A stretch of 64,000 nucleotides of DNA. Origin: Thermoanaerobaculia bacterium (GTDB taxonomy: Bacteria; Acidobacteriota; Thermoanaerobaculia; Multivoradales; JAIOJS01). Made by a program: the position numbers and the translations under genes. The notes under the pieces are model-generated. The model was not told the origin of the DNA and did not search any database. It was given only the letters and a program-made list of their open reading frames with translations. The stretch lies in the NCBI GenBank assembly GCA_030429235.1, contig JAUIDB010000006.1, positions 124,001 through 188,000 on the forward strand. Direction: 5' to 3'. Position 1 is the stretch's first letter; the number at the start of each line of letters is the position of its first letter. Below are positions 1 to 8,145 of the stretch, in pieces.

Positions 1-83
1 GCCGACCGGCGGTGCCATCGTTGAAGTGAGGGTCATCGTCGTCTCCACAATAGGTCCCTACGGACCGGGAAGGAGGATATTCC

Positions 84-143
84 ATGGAGACGCGTTCGAG
101 GCGGCGAAGCGTTGGACATCCGGGCTCGGGCACGGGAGACTAA
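84..143 (+). CDS. possible 19-residue leader peptide upstream of GT2 gene
   Basis: A consensus AGGAGG lies 7 bases before this ATG, the best ribosome-binding site in the first kilobase, yet the frame encodes only 19 residues (METRSRRRSVGHPGSGTGD) and stops 4 bases before the ATG of the glycosyltransferase. It is Arg-rich and matches no family I recognise. It could be a leader peptide that couples translation to the downstream gene, or a chance reading frame. The DNA before it (1-83) probably belongs to the end of an upstream gene, but which frame cannot be decided here. Confidence 0.25.
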   Translation: METRSRRRSVGHPGSGTGD

Positions 144-147
144 CGCT

Positions 148-1062
148 ATGGATCCGACCTTCTCGATCGTCATACCCACTTGGAATCGAATGGATACCCT
201 ACCCGAGGTGATGGCGGCAGTGGAGGATCAGATCGCCGATCGGGCCGCGGAGCTGATCGTGGTCGACGATGGATCGACGGACGAAACCGCGGGGTTTCTG
301 CAGCGTCGTCCGCAGACCGATCGGTTTCGGTGGGTGAGGCAGGAAAACCAGGGGCCGGCGGCGGCGCGCAACGCTGGCGTAGCTCTAGCCCGAGGACAGC
401 GGGTGGCCTTTCTCGGGGACGACACCGTACCGGAGCCGGGATGGCTCGAGGCGCATGGTCGCGCCGCCGAAAGCCACGGCGTAAGGGACGAGGTCGCGGT
501 TCTTGGGTACACCGCCTGGCACCCGCGGGTACGGCTGACCCGATTCCTGAAGTACATCAACGACTACGGCCTGCAATTCGGCTATGCGCTGATCGATGAT
601 CCCGAGCAGGTGCCGTTCAACTTCTTCTACACCTCGAACATCTCGCTGCCGCGCGCGCTGTTGATCGAGGAGCCCATGGATACGGGGTTTCCCTATGCCG
701 CTTGGGAAGACACCGAGCTCTCGTATCGCTTGCAGCGGCGAGGTCTGCGGATGGTCTACGAACCGCAGGCTCGGGTTCTGCACGACCACCCGACCGACTT
801 CGACCGCTTTACTCAGCGTCAGGAAAAGGCGGGCTATTGCGCGGTGGTGTTCTTTCGTCGGCACCCCGAACTGGGAGGGTTCCTCGGCCTCTCCGCCGAG
901 GGTCCTCCGGACCTCCCACCCAGGGGCCGGCAGCGGGTGCGGGAATGGTTGGTCCGAACCTTGCAGAGACTTCCATTGACAACGCCGACGCTGTGGGAAG
1001 ACGCCCTGCGGTACCATTACATACGAGGTCTTCGGCGCGGCTGGAAGGAGATGACACCATGA
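148..1062 (+). CDS. family 2 glycosyltransferase
   Basis: About 304 residues with a GT-A fold start, FSIVIPTWNR, followed by VDDGSTDET and QGPAAARNAG, the signatures of the GT2 family. GDDT replaces the usual DXD-type metal site. A WEDTELSYRL segment in the C-terminal half matches the ED acceptor/catalytic region of GT2 enzymes. It is predicted to transfer a sugar from a nucleotide-sugar donor onto an envelope glycan or lipid at the cytoplasmic face. The track start is a TTG at 112; ATG 148 is preferred because the GT-A strand begins three residues later and a GGGAG lies at good distance. The stop overlaps the next gene by ATGA, so the two are translationally coupled. Acceptor and donor cannot be told from sequence. 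Confidence 0.85.
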   Translation: MDPTFSIVIPTWNRMDTLPEVMAAVEDQIADRAAELIVVDDGSTDETAGFLQRRPQTDRFRWVRQENQGPAAARNAGVALARGQRVAFLGDDTVPEPGWLEAHGRAAESHGVRDEVAVLGYTAWHPRVRLTRFLKYINDYGLQFGYALIDDPEQVPFNFFYTSNISLPRALLIEEPMDTGFPYAAWEDTELSYRLQRRGLRMVYEPQARVLHDHPTDFDRFTQRQEKAGYCAVVFFRRHPELGGFLGLSAEGPPDLPPRGRQRVREWLVRTLQRLPLTTPTLWEDALRYHYIRGLRRGWKEMTP

Positions 1063-2342
1063 AGAAGTTCGTGACCCAAACCAGGCCTCAGAGCCTACTG
1101 ATCGCGGGAGCCGCGGCCTTACTGCTGTTCGCGACTCCGCTGCCTACCTCTGCCAAGGAGCGGCGTAGTGCGGAGGCGAAGCGGCCGTCGCACGGTGCTT
1201 CGGCTACCCGCCCCGCCACTACCTCCAGCTCCTCGGGGTCTGCCTCCAGCGGCCGAACCCGCGTCGGCAGCTCAACCAGTGGTCGGAGTGCAACTCCGCA
1301 GCGACGTGGTAGCGGACAGGCCGCGACGAGTTCGAGTTCCCGCCGCAGCCATGCCAGCTCGTCGAGTGGCGCGCGGACCCGGGTCCATGACTCGGTGGGA
1401 CGCCACCGCCATCCCCACCGGGGACCGCATAGCTACCGCTACTCCCCGTATCGCTATCGAGGTCACTACGGCTATCGGTACGTCCCCTACTACGGCTGGG
1501 TGTACGGTTCCGACTGGGCCTACGATAGCTACTGGGGCCGCTACTACCGTCCGTTCTGGGGCGGCTGGTGGGGTAGCTACTGGGATTGGTTCTTCTACAC
1601 CGGCTACACGCCGCGGGCGACCCGAGTCGCTGCGCGGTCGGGAGGTTACGTCTCCCGCTCGGGTGCACTGGACCTCGATGTTTCGCCCGAGGAGGCCGAG
1701 ATCTGGATCGACGGGGAGTACCTCGGGCAGGCCGACGACTACGACGGCTTCCCTGAGTATCTGTGGCTGCCCGCGGGAGATGTCACCGTAACCTACTACC
1801 TGGATGGCTACGAAACCCTGACCCGTGACTACACCCTGCGTCCGGGGGACGTCCGGCGGGTGCGGGACAAGCTGCGCCCAGGGAACTCGGTCCATCCCCG
1901 CGACCTGTACCAGGACCCAGAGCCAACCCGCAATCAGCCCCGACCCTACTCGGGAGCTTCGACCTATCGCGAAGACCGAGAGATCCGGAACTCCGAGCGA
2001 CGGGGAGAAGCTGAGCGTCGGCGCGCCGCCGAGGAAGGCTGGAGAGAGCGCGAGGCGCGGACCGAGTCCGGCGAAGGAACTCGCCCGGCGATGAGCTACG
2101 AGGAACTCGACGGTGTGGGCCGGCTCCATCTGACCGTGGACCCCGACGACGCATCGGTGTACCTGGACGGGGTCTTCCTCGGCCTGGCCCGAGAGTTGAG
2201 TCAGCTGTCGGCGGGACTGGTCGTCGCGCCGGGCGATCACGTGCTGCAGATCGTCCGCCCGGGGTACGAAGACGAGAGCGAGGACTTCTCGGTCGAGAGC
2301 GAAGAGTCGATCGAGATCGAGATCGCGCTCGATCGCGACTAG
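1059..2342 (+). CDS. secreted PEGA-domain protein with Tyr/Trp/Gly-rich segment
   Basis: About 427 residues. An N-terminal signal peptide (hydrophobic LLIAGAAALLLFATPLPTSA) is followed by a Ser/Thr/Arg-rich low-complexity stretch, then an unusual Tyr/Trp/Gly/Arg-rich block (YRYSPYRYRGHYGYRY), a PEGA-like domain (DVSPEEAEIWIDGEYLG), a charged Arg/Glu linker and a second PEGA-like domain near the C terminus (VDPDDASVYLDGVFLG). PEGA domains are small beta modules found in bacterial surface proteins. The start ATG overlaps the glycosyltransferase stop, so this is probably one operon. A periplasmic or surface structural role is inferred; no catalytic motif is visible. A strong GC hairpin follows the stop. 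Confidence 0.8.
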   Translation: MKKFVTQTRPQSLLIAGAAALLLFATPLPTSAKERRSAEAKRPSHGASATRPATTSSSSGSASSGRTRVGSSTSGRSATPQRRGSGQAATSSSSRRSHASSSSGARTRVHDSVGRHRHPHRGPHSYRYSPYRYRGHYGYRYVPYYGWVYGSDWAYDSYWGRYYRPFWGGWWGSYWDWFFYTGYTPRATRVAARSGGYVSRSGALDLDVSPEEAEIWIDGEYLGQADDYDGFPEYLWLPAGDVTVTYYLDGYETLTRDYTLRPGDVRRVRDKLRPGNSVHPRDLYQDPEPTRNQPRPYSGASTYREDREIRNSERRGEAERRRAAEEGWREREARTESGEGTRPAMSYEELDGVGRLHLTVDPDDASVYLDGVFLGLARELSQLSAGLVVAPGDHVLQIVRPGYEDESEDFSVESEESIEIEIALDRD

Positions 2343-2360
2343 ACCTGAGTCGCGTGGGGT

Positions 2361-2389
2361 GGGCCACTCTCGCGTCGAGAGAGTGGCCC
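2361..2389. terminator. GC-rich hairpin between convergent genes
   Basis: A perfect 11-bp inverted repeat (GGGCCACTCTC / GAGAGTGGCCC, loop GCGTCGA) lies between the convergent PEGA and DUF3891 genes. No T-tract follows on either side, so it may stop transcription poorly by itself or act with Rho; position and symmetry suggest a bidirectional terminator or mRNA-end stabiliser. Confidence 0.55.
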
Positions 2390-2403
2390 CGCCCCGCCGT
2401 CCC

Positions 2404-3120
2404 TCAGTTCTCGAGGGGAAGCAATCGAAACTCGGTGTGTGCCCAGCGGCTGGTGGCGAGTTCCACCGCAAGGTCGGTGGCGTCCGGGTAGTGGCGGTTC
2501 GCGATGCGTCGGCTCGCCACCGAGAAGCGAGTCGCTCCGGCCAGGGGAAACGGTTCGAGGTAGAGTTCCTGGTCGCGCCAGAGGCCGTGCCAGCGGTCGA
2601 CGGAGCAGGGACCCGGCTCGCCGATACAGAGAAGGAGAGAGAGCTGATCGGCCAACTGCAACCAGCGGTAGTCGGATTCGAGGACCTCGCGTTCCTCGAA
2701 CCTCGGCTCGAGTCTCTCCGTCATCTCCTCTTCCAGCGCCTCACCGAGGGCCGAGGCGACCGGACTCGGGTTGTGCGTCGTCAGCTCGAAGGAGTGCCGG
2801 AGCACGAGGAGTCGGGCCCAGGGATCATCGGCCACGGCTCCGCTCGAGGGCTGAGCACTGCGCTGCCACGCTTCCACCCTCAGCTCGAGAGGAAGCGAGA
2901 CGAAGTCCAGGGGTTCTCCCGAGGCGCCGACCCTCGGCGCGGCGTCCAGTCCCTGCCATCCGTCGTCGTGGTGTCGGGTCGCCGTCAGGAGGGCGGATCT
3001 CCGGGGATGCTGCACGAGTTCGGGAACCCGCCACAGGCTCAACAGGTCGGCGGCAAGTTTGGCGTGGTCTCCTTGGGTGACGACCCGTAGTGTGGCATCA
3101 TCTACTTTCTTCACTAGCAT
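2404..3120 (-). CDS. DUF3891 family protein
   Basis: 238 residues that open MLVKKVDDATLRVVTQGDHA, contain HHDDGW near residue 50 and match the overall layout of DUF3891, a family of unknown function annotated across many bacteria. The His/Asp-rich TRHHDDGW motif looks like a possible metal or substrate site and recalls HD-type hydrolases, but that is only an impression. There is no signal peptide, so it is cytoplasmic. It is divergent from the CsgG-like gene with an 84-bp gap and convergent with the PEGA gene, so it is probably monocistronic. Confidence 0.75.
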   Translation of the reverse strand: MLVKKVDDATLRVVTQGDHAKLAADLLSLWRVPELVQHPRRSALLTATRHHDDGWQGLDAAPRVGASGEPLDFVSLPLELRVEAWQRSAQPSSGAVADDPWARLLVLRHSFELTTHNPSPVASALGEALEEEMTERLEPRFEEREVLESDYRWLQLADQLSLLLCIGEPGPCSVDRWHGLWRDQELYLEPFPLAGATRFSVASRRIANRHYPDATDLAVELATSRWAHTEFRLLPLEN

Positions 3121-3204
3121 TGCGTGTCCCTCGGAGGGTCTGTCCCGTCGTGGGGCATAGTAGGATACTTTCTGATCACCACAACCGCTCTTTAGGAGAA
3201 TCCC

Positions 3205-3807
3205 ATGAAGCGAAGTCTAGTTCTCTCCCTGTCGCTAGCCCTGGGTGTCGCCGCCCTGGCGCCGTCCCTGGCTTCCGCCGAGAAGCCGCGTATCGCCGTG
3301 CTCGAGTTCAAGAGCAAAGCCGACAATACCTGGTGGTACAACAACGGTGCGGCAGCAGCTCAGGATGTTTTCGTCACCGAGTTGGTCAAGAGCGGCAAGT
3401 TCCGCGTCATCGAGCGGGAACAGCTAGCGGCCCTCTTGCGCGAGAAGAACCTGTCGATCTCTGGAGACGTCGATCCGTCGACTGCAGTACGAGCCGGCCG
3501 CTTGCTCGGTGTTGACTATCTGCTCACCGGAGCCCTGACCGAATACGGCTCCTCGACCAACGAGGTCAGCGGAGGCTGGCGCTTCCAGGCCAAGAAGAAG
3601 AACTTCTCGGCGGCCATGAACGCTCGTCTCATCCACACCGAAACCGGAGAGATCGTGTGGGCGGACGAGGGCTCGGCGGAAGAGGGTTCGTTCAAGCTGA
3701 AGGTCCACGGCGTCGGCGGTGGCGTCGATGACAACAAGATGTTCGACAAGGTTCTCAAGCCGATCATCCAAGAGTTGGCCGCGAGCCTCAAGGCCGCTGA
3801 TATCTGA
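3205..3807 (+). CDS. CsgG/HfaB-family secreted protein
   Basis: 200 residues with a Sec signal peptide (LSLSLALGVAALAPSLASA) and a CsgG-like core: KPRIAVLEFKSKA, FVTELVKSGKFRVIEREQL, then AVRAGRLLGVDYLLTGALTEYG. CsgG proteins form curli export pores in the outer membrane, but many shorter relatives such as this one are of unknown role. The signal peptide has no lipobox cysteine, unlike classical CsgG. TTTAGGAGAATCCC places a good ribosome-binding site before the ATG. A strong intrinsic terminator about 55 bp after the stop suggests a single-gene transcript. Assignment to the fold is firm; a role in curli secretion is not supported by neighbours. Confidence 0.8.
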   Translation: MKRSLVLSLSLALGVAALAPSLASAEKPRIAVLEFKSKADNTWWYNNGAAAAQDVFVTELVKSGKFRVIEREQLAALLREKNLSISGDVDPSTAVRAGRLLGVDYLLTGALTEYGSSTNEVSGGWRFQAKKKNFSAAMNARLIHTETGEIVWADEGSAEEGSFKLKVHGVGGGVDDNKMFDKVLKPIIQELAASLKAADI

Positions 3808-3860
3808 TTCGGGGCGAGGCGGTCCACGACCGGGTCGCCTCCTCCGCATGCACTGAGAGA

Positions 3861-3888
3861 AGGGCACCCTGGATCGGGGTGCCCTTTT
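3861..3888 (+). terminator. intrinsic terminator after CsgG-like gene
   Basis: AGGGCACCC and GGGTGCCCT form a perfect 9-bp stem with a 7-base loop, followed by TTTT. This is a classical Rho-independent terminator on the plus strand and closes the CsgG-like transcript. Confidence 0.85.
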
Positions 3889-3920
3889 CGTTCGCCCAGT
3901 GGACGCACCACGGAGATTCC

Positions 3921-4256
3921 ATGGCCTACTTCAATCAAGCGCTCGGGCTGAGACCCGGTGAGGACGATCACTCGGTGGTGCTGGACACCAAACCGGAACA
4001 TCAGGTGGCGCCCGATGTCATCCACTTTGCCGTGTTGACCACTGTCGCCGAGGTCTCGGCGGCCCAGACGGTCGGTGCCTCGGTGGTTCCGGCCAACTTG
4101 ACGATCCACCTGCTCGATCGGGCGCGACCCGGCCGACTGGTGGGCCGCGGTCGGCTCGTACGCAAAGGAGGGCGGCTGGCTGTGGCCGAAGGCGACGTGC
4201 GGCAGGATGGCCGACTCGTGGCCAAGGCGACGATTACCTTCGCCATCTTGGGTTAG
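3921..4256 (+). CDS. hotdog-fold thioesterase (PaaI/DUF4442-like)
   Basis: About 111 residues: MAYFNQALGL, DVIHFAVLTTVAEVSAAQT, PANLTIHLLDRARPGRLVGRGRLVRKGGR and a closing strand TFAILG. This is the length and strand pattern of the hotdog fold, and it is most like PaaI-type acyl-CoA thioesterases. The central helix H-F-A-V-L-T lacks the clear catalytic Asp/Gly motif of classical PaaI, so substrate is open. ATG 3921 is used rather than the track's GTG 3879, because that GTG sits inside the terminator stem and GGAG lies 6-9 bases before 3921. Confidence 0.7.
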   Translation: MAYFNQALGLRPGEDDHSVVLDTKPEHQVAPDVIHFAVLTTVAEVSAAQTVGASVVPANLTIHLLDRARPGRLVGRGRLVRKGGRLAVAEGDVRQDGRLVAKATITFAILG

Positions 4257-4299
4257 CCTCCACGGGAACCTTTGCGCCGCTGGTTCGTTACAGTGAGTG

Positions 4300-4938
4300 A
4301 TGGTGATCGCCGCTCTCGAATCCGACTCGACCGCCGACGCGATTTCGCTCTCGGCCACCCGGGAAACTCCGCCGCCTCCAGCCGAGCAGGAGGATCGGTG
4401 GATGGTCGCCCTGCAGCAGGGAGACTGCCAGGCGTTCTCGAAGATCGTGGAGCGCCATCAGGGGCGCCTCGTGGGATACCTGACGCGCCTCACGGGAGAC
4501 CTGGATCGGGCCGAGGACCTGGCGCAGGAGGCCTTCCTCCGGCTATTCCGCTCGGTCGACAGCTATCGTCCCCAGGGGCAACTCTCGGCCTACCTGTTTC
4601 GGATCGCTACCAACCTTCTGCGCTCGGAGGAGCGCCGTCGCACGCGCTGGCGACATCTCGAGCCGATCTTCCGGTCGGGCCAACGGCTTCAAGCATCTCC
4701 TACCGCCCCTGACGAACTGCTGGGAAGTGAGATCCAGCGACGCCTGCGACGCGCCATCGCCGCGCTACCGCTGACCTATCGTTTGCCGCTGGTTCTCTAC
4801 GAGATGGAGGACTGGAGCTGCCAGGAGATTTCCCAGCTTTTGAATTGTCGCGAAGGCACCATCAAGTCGCGGTTGTTTCGAGCCCGTCAGAAGCTGAAAG
4901 AGACCATGACCCCCTACTGGAAGGGAGGTACTGAATGA
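4300..4938 (+). CDS. ECF RNA polymerase sigma factor
   Basis: About 212 residues. Region 2 contains FSKIVERHQGRLVGYLTRLTGD and DLAQEAFLRLFRSV; region 4 contains RRAIAALPLTYRLPLVLYEMEDWSCQEISQLL and GTIKSRLFRARQKLK. The roughly 30-residue N-terminal extension is low-complexity and not part of the fold. It recruits RNA polymerase to a dedicated set of promoters. The stop overlaps the start of a membrane protein that fits as its anti-sigma factor. Starts GTG 4297 and ATG 4300 are equally possible. Confidence 0.9.
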   Translation: MVIAALESDSTADAISLSATRETPPPPAEQEDRWMVALQQGDCQAFSKIVERHQGRLVGYLTRLTGDLDRAEDLAQEAFLRLFRSVDSYRPQGQLSAYLFRIATNLLRSEERRRTRWRHLEPIFRSGQRLQASPTAPDELLGSEIQRRLRRAIAALPLTYRLPLVLYEMEDWSCQEISQLLNCREGTIKSRLFRARQKLKETMTPYWKGGTE

Positions 4939-5354
4939 ACGACCCACGACGAAGTCTCGACGATCGAGAACTACGGAGGCTCTTGCGAGGGCTTCCGACC
5001 GTCGCCCCTCGCGCCGAATTCAGGGAGCGGGTCGAACGAGCCGCAACCAACCGCACGGTGACTCCGGCTCGGCATCCTCGCTCCTGGTCGTGGCTCGCGG
5101 CCGCGGCCCTGGCACTGATGTTGGTCGGAGCCGCGAGCTGGCGCTGGTCCGAGGTGCAGCAGGATCGAGAACAGCAAGCCGAGATCGAGGCGTTGCGCCA
5201 GGAATCCGATCGCCTGGCGCGCGAGATCCACCGGCTCCGTCAGAGTGCGGACGCCGCTCCTGTGGTCTATCTGGGCGGTACCGAGGATGTCGACTACGTG
5301 ATCGACCTGGCGCGCCTACCGGCTTCGGGGCAGATCCGGACCGCGGGACTATGA
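4935..5354 (+). CDS. probable anti-sigma factor, single-pass membrane protein
   Basis: 139 residues: a cytoplasmic segment of about 47 residues (DDRELRRLLRGLPTVAPRAEFRERV), one membrane helix (WSWLAAAALALMLVGAASW), then a periplasmic coiled coil (EVQQDREQQAEIEALRQESDRLAREIHRLRQ). ATGA overlap with the sigma gene and the small-cytoplasmic-domain/one-helix layout are typical of anti-sigma factors. No zinc-binding HxxxCxxC motif is visible, so it would be a non-ZAS type. Function is inferred from context. Confidence 0.65.
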   Translation: MNDPRRSLDDRELRRLLRGLPTVAPRAEFRERVERAATNRTVTPARHPRSWSWLAAAALALMLVGAASWRWSEVQQDREQQAEIEALRQESDRLAREIHRLRQSADAAPVVYLGGTEDVDYVIDLARLPASGQIRTAGL

Positions 5355-6235
5355 GCACGCCCGTGCGCATCGGCATCCGCTGGGGGATTGCGATCGCGAT
5401 GGCGCTCGGACTCGGCGCGGTGGCGTACGCGGCGCAAGATCAGGCGAAGCCGCCGGCAACGATCGAAGAACAGAACCGAGACGCGACGCGCAACTCCTTC
5501 GTCTGGCGTTTCGATGCCTCGGACGAGGGGACCCTGAAGGACGTCGTCCGCCATCGCGGTAACGGCATGGTGGTTCTCGAGGGGGCCGAGGGGAAGCCAC
5601 TGATGCTGCCCCTGGGTCATCGCGGCTACCTCGGAGTGCACGTCGCAGCGCTGACGCCGGAGCTGAGGGTCCACCTCGGTGGAGTCGGCGACCGGGGGGT
5701 CCTGGTGGCTCGGGTGATGGCGGAGAGCCCCGCCGAGCGAGCGGGGCTGGCGGTGGGAGACCTGCTGCTCGAGGTCGACGACGAACCGGTCGAGATCGAC
5801 TGGGACCTGAAGCGCCTGATCGCTCCGAAACAGGGGGGTGACCCCGTTCGGCTGACGATCGTTCGCGACGGAGCTCGATGGGTCTTGGAGGCTCAACTGG
5901 AGAGTCGCCGTTCCCGGACCCTCGATCTGGCACCCTTGCTCCGCACCGACGAGCAAGGACGTACACTGTTGGTGACCCCACATCGGCCGCTCGAGTTCCG
6001 TGGACCGACGCAGATCCGGGTCGATGTCGACCCCGGTGCACGCGAGGACACGACGATCCACTTCGAGCGGGCTTTCGGGGGCGCTCTCGAAGCCCTCAAG
6101 GACGAAGATCTGAACGAGTTGGTCGGGGAACAGGCGGAAACTCGGCGGGCACTCGAAGCGCGCATCGAGTACCTGGAGCGACGACTGCAAGAGATCGAGG
6201 CTCAGCTCGAAGCGCAAGAGTCCGAGCAGCCCTGA
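5351..6235 (+). CDS. secreted PDZ-domain protein
   Basis: About 294 residues. A membrane or signal helix (GIRWGIAIAMALGLGAVAYAA) precedes a PDZ domain: GHRGYLGVHV, MAESPAERAGLAVGDLLLEVDDEPV, GGDPVRLTIVRDG. The C-terminal 50 residues (ETRRALEARIEYLERRLQEIEAQLEAQ) form a coiled coil. There is no protease domain, so it is not HtrA or RseP itself; it may bind exposed C termini and feed a stress signal to the anti-sigma factor. It overlaps the upstream gene by ATGA, giving a sigma/anti-sigma/PDZ operon. The track start at 5090 lies inside the upstream gene and is rejected. Confidence 0.8.
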   Translation: MSTPVRIGIRWGIAIAMALGLGAVAYAAQDQAKPPATIEEQNRDATRNSFVWRFDASDEGTLKDVVRHRGNGMVVLEGAEGKPLMLPLGHRGYLGVHVAALTPELRVHLGGVGDRGVLVARVMAESPAERAGLAVGDLLLEVDDEPVEIDWDLKRLIAPKQGGDPVRLTIVRDGARWVLEAQLESRRSRTLDLAPLLRTDEQGRTLLVTPHRPLEFRGPTQIRVDVDPGAREDTTIHFERAFGGALEALKDEDLNELVGEQAETRRALEARIEYLERRLQEIEAQLEAQESEQP

Positions 6236-6363
6236 TCCCTCGGCGGCCCCCGGCTTCGCACCGAGCCGGCGTCGCGTCCAGGCACCAGCACGGCGCGTGC
6301 TAGCATCCCGCAGCCGGTCGTCCTCTCGGAGCCGGGCCCCATCACCACTCAACGAGGGATCGC

Positions 6364-8145
6364 ATGCAGCGTAGATTCACCGCCGTGGCGGCCACTGTGG
6401 CCGCGCTCCTCTTTCTCGCCGCAGGATCGTGGGCCACAGACACGGCCGCACCGGAAGCCAAGGTCCCGGTCGAGAGCTTCACGCTCGACAACGGCATGCG
6501 GTTCCTGGTCGTCGAGCGACCCGATCAGACCACGGTTTCGGCCGGTTGGGTGGCCCATGTGGGCTCGGCCAACGAGCGACCTGGGATCACCGGACTCGCA
6601 CATCTCTTCGAACACATGCTGTTCAAGGGTACGCGGACGATCGGTACCACCGACATCGAGCGGGATCTCGAGGTGATCGCCGAGCAGGAGGCGATCCAGG
6701 AGGAGCTGCGGAAACACTACCGGCGCCAGCGTGAGCGGGCCCGGCGGGGAGAGATCGAGGATCCCTTCGATCCCGCCAGTCGAACCCCCGAGATGATCGA
6801 ACTGCAGAGCCAGTTCGATGCCCTGGTCGAAGAGCAGCGCTCCCTCATGATCAAGGACGAGTTCGACCAGCTCTACACCGAAGCCGGAGCCTCGGGCATG
6901 AACGCGTTCACCACCGAGGATCTGACCGGCTACTTCGTTACCGTGCCCGCCAACAAGCTGGAACTCTGGTTCTGGATGGAATCCGATCGCCTCTACGAAC
7001 CGGTGTTTCGTGAGTTCTACTCCGAGCGCGACGTCGTGCACGAGGAACGTCGGATGCGCACCGAGTCCACGCCGACTGGAGAGTTCGACGAGCTGCTGTC
7101 GGCGATGTTCTGGCAGTCCCATCCGTACAGCTGGCCGGTCGTCGGCTGGCCCTCCGACCTGCGAGTGATCAGCCAACAGCAGGCTCAGGAGTTCTTCGAC
7201 ACGTACTACGCCCCCAACAACCTCACCGCCGTGTTGGTCGGGAACTTCGATCGTGAGAAGGTCGAGGTCCTGGCCAAGCGCTACTTTGGTCGCCTCGAGC
7301 GAGGGGCGATCGAGCCGCCAGATGTCGTGACCCTGGAGATGACTCAGGTGGCCGAGAAGCGGATGAACGCCGAGTGCGACTGTCAGCCCCAGGTTTCGGT
7401 GCAGTACCACACGGTCCCCTTCCATCACGTCGACTCCTATGCTCTGGACGTGCTCGCAGGGGTGCTGAACGGGCGCACGGGAAGGCTCTACAAGTCGCTG
7501 GTGCTCGACCAGCAGATCGCGACGTCCGCTTCGGCGTCTCAGGAGTCCAACAAGTACGCGGGTTCCTTTGGGGTGGGGATCGAAGCCAAGGGCGATCATC
7601 AACCCGAGGCCCTCGAACTGGCGTGGTATCGGGAGCTCGAGCGGCTTCAGAACGAGCTGGTCCCCGACCGGGAGCTGCAGAAGGTCAAGAACCAGATCGA
7701 GGCCGATGCCTTCCGTGGCCTCCAGAGTCCCTTCTTCCTCCTCGTGCAGCTAATCTTCTACGACGGGTTGGGACACTGGGAGTATCTGAACGAGTGGTCC
7801 GACCTGACCAGGGCGGTTACGGCCGAGGATATTCAGCGGGTGGCCCAGACCTACTTCGCGGCGGAGAACCGCGTGGTCGGGCTCTACGACCGCAAGGCCG
7901 GAACGGTGGAGATGGAGATGCCGGACGGTTTCGATGACCTGCCGCCGGAGGTCCACGAGATGGTGCGCACGCAGGCGCGTCAGATTCGTCAGATGGACGA
8001 CGTCGAAGCGCTGGCGGCGATGGTGTCGGCGGCGGGAGAACAACTCGAGGCGATGGAGAGTCCGAGGAAAGAGATCATGGGGGTGCTGGTCGAGGTGGCA
8101 CAGCAACGACTCGCCGAACTGACCGACTCCGGGGAGGAGAACTGA
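6364..8145 (+). CDS. M16 family zinc metallopeptidase, catalytic subunit
   Basis: 593 residues with a signal peptide (AAVATVAALLFLAAGSWA) and a complete inverted zinc motif HLFEH (HxxEH) in the N-terminal M16 domain. The downstream zinc-ligand glutamate is in YTEAGASGMNAFT. The helical insert between them (EELRKHYRRQRERARRGEIEDP) is longer than in most family members. The protein is predicted to degrade peptides in the periplasm. Its stop overlaps the next gene, an inactive paralogue, as in known heterodimeric M16 pairs. Confidence 0.9.
   Translation: MQRRFTAVAATVAALLFLAAGSWATDTAAPEAKVPVESFTLDNGMRFLVVERPDQTTVSAGWVAHVGSANERPGITGLAHLFEHMLFKGTRTIGTTDIERDLEVIAEQEAIQEELRKHYRRQRERARRGEIEDPFDPASRTPEMIELQSQFDALVEEQRSLMIKDEFDQLYTEAGASGMNAFTTEDLTGYFVTVPANKLELWFWMESDRLYEPVFREFYSERDVVHEERRMRTESTPTGEFDELLSAMFWQSHPYSWPVVGWPSDLRVISQQQAQEFFDTYYAPNNLTAVLVGNFDREKVEVLAKRYFGRLERGAIEPPDVVTLEMTQVAEKRMNAECDCQPQVSVQYHTVPFHHVDSYALDVLAGVLNGRTGRLYKSLVLDQQIATSASASQESNKYAGSFGVGIEAKGDHQPEALELAWYRELERLQNELVPDRELQKVKNQIEADAFRGLQSPFFLLVQLIFYDGLGHWEYLNEWSDLTRAVTAEDIQRVAQTYFAAENRVVGLYDRKAGTVEMEMPDGFDDLPPEVHEMVRTQARQIRQMDDVEALAAMVSAAGEQLEAMESPRKEIMGVLVEVAQQRLAELTDSGEEN

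Noticed and set aside
26-211. Track ORF of 61 residues starting at GTG 26
   Set aside because: Overlaps the GT2 gene in another frame and shows no family resemblance; it may be the end of an upstream gene but cannot be supported.
1272-2471. 399-residue minus-strand ORF over the PEGA gene
   Set aside because: No motifs, whereas the plus strand has a signal peptide and two PEGA-like domains.
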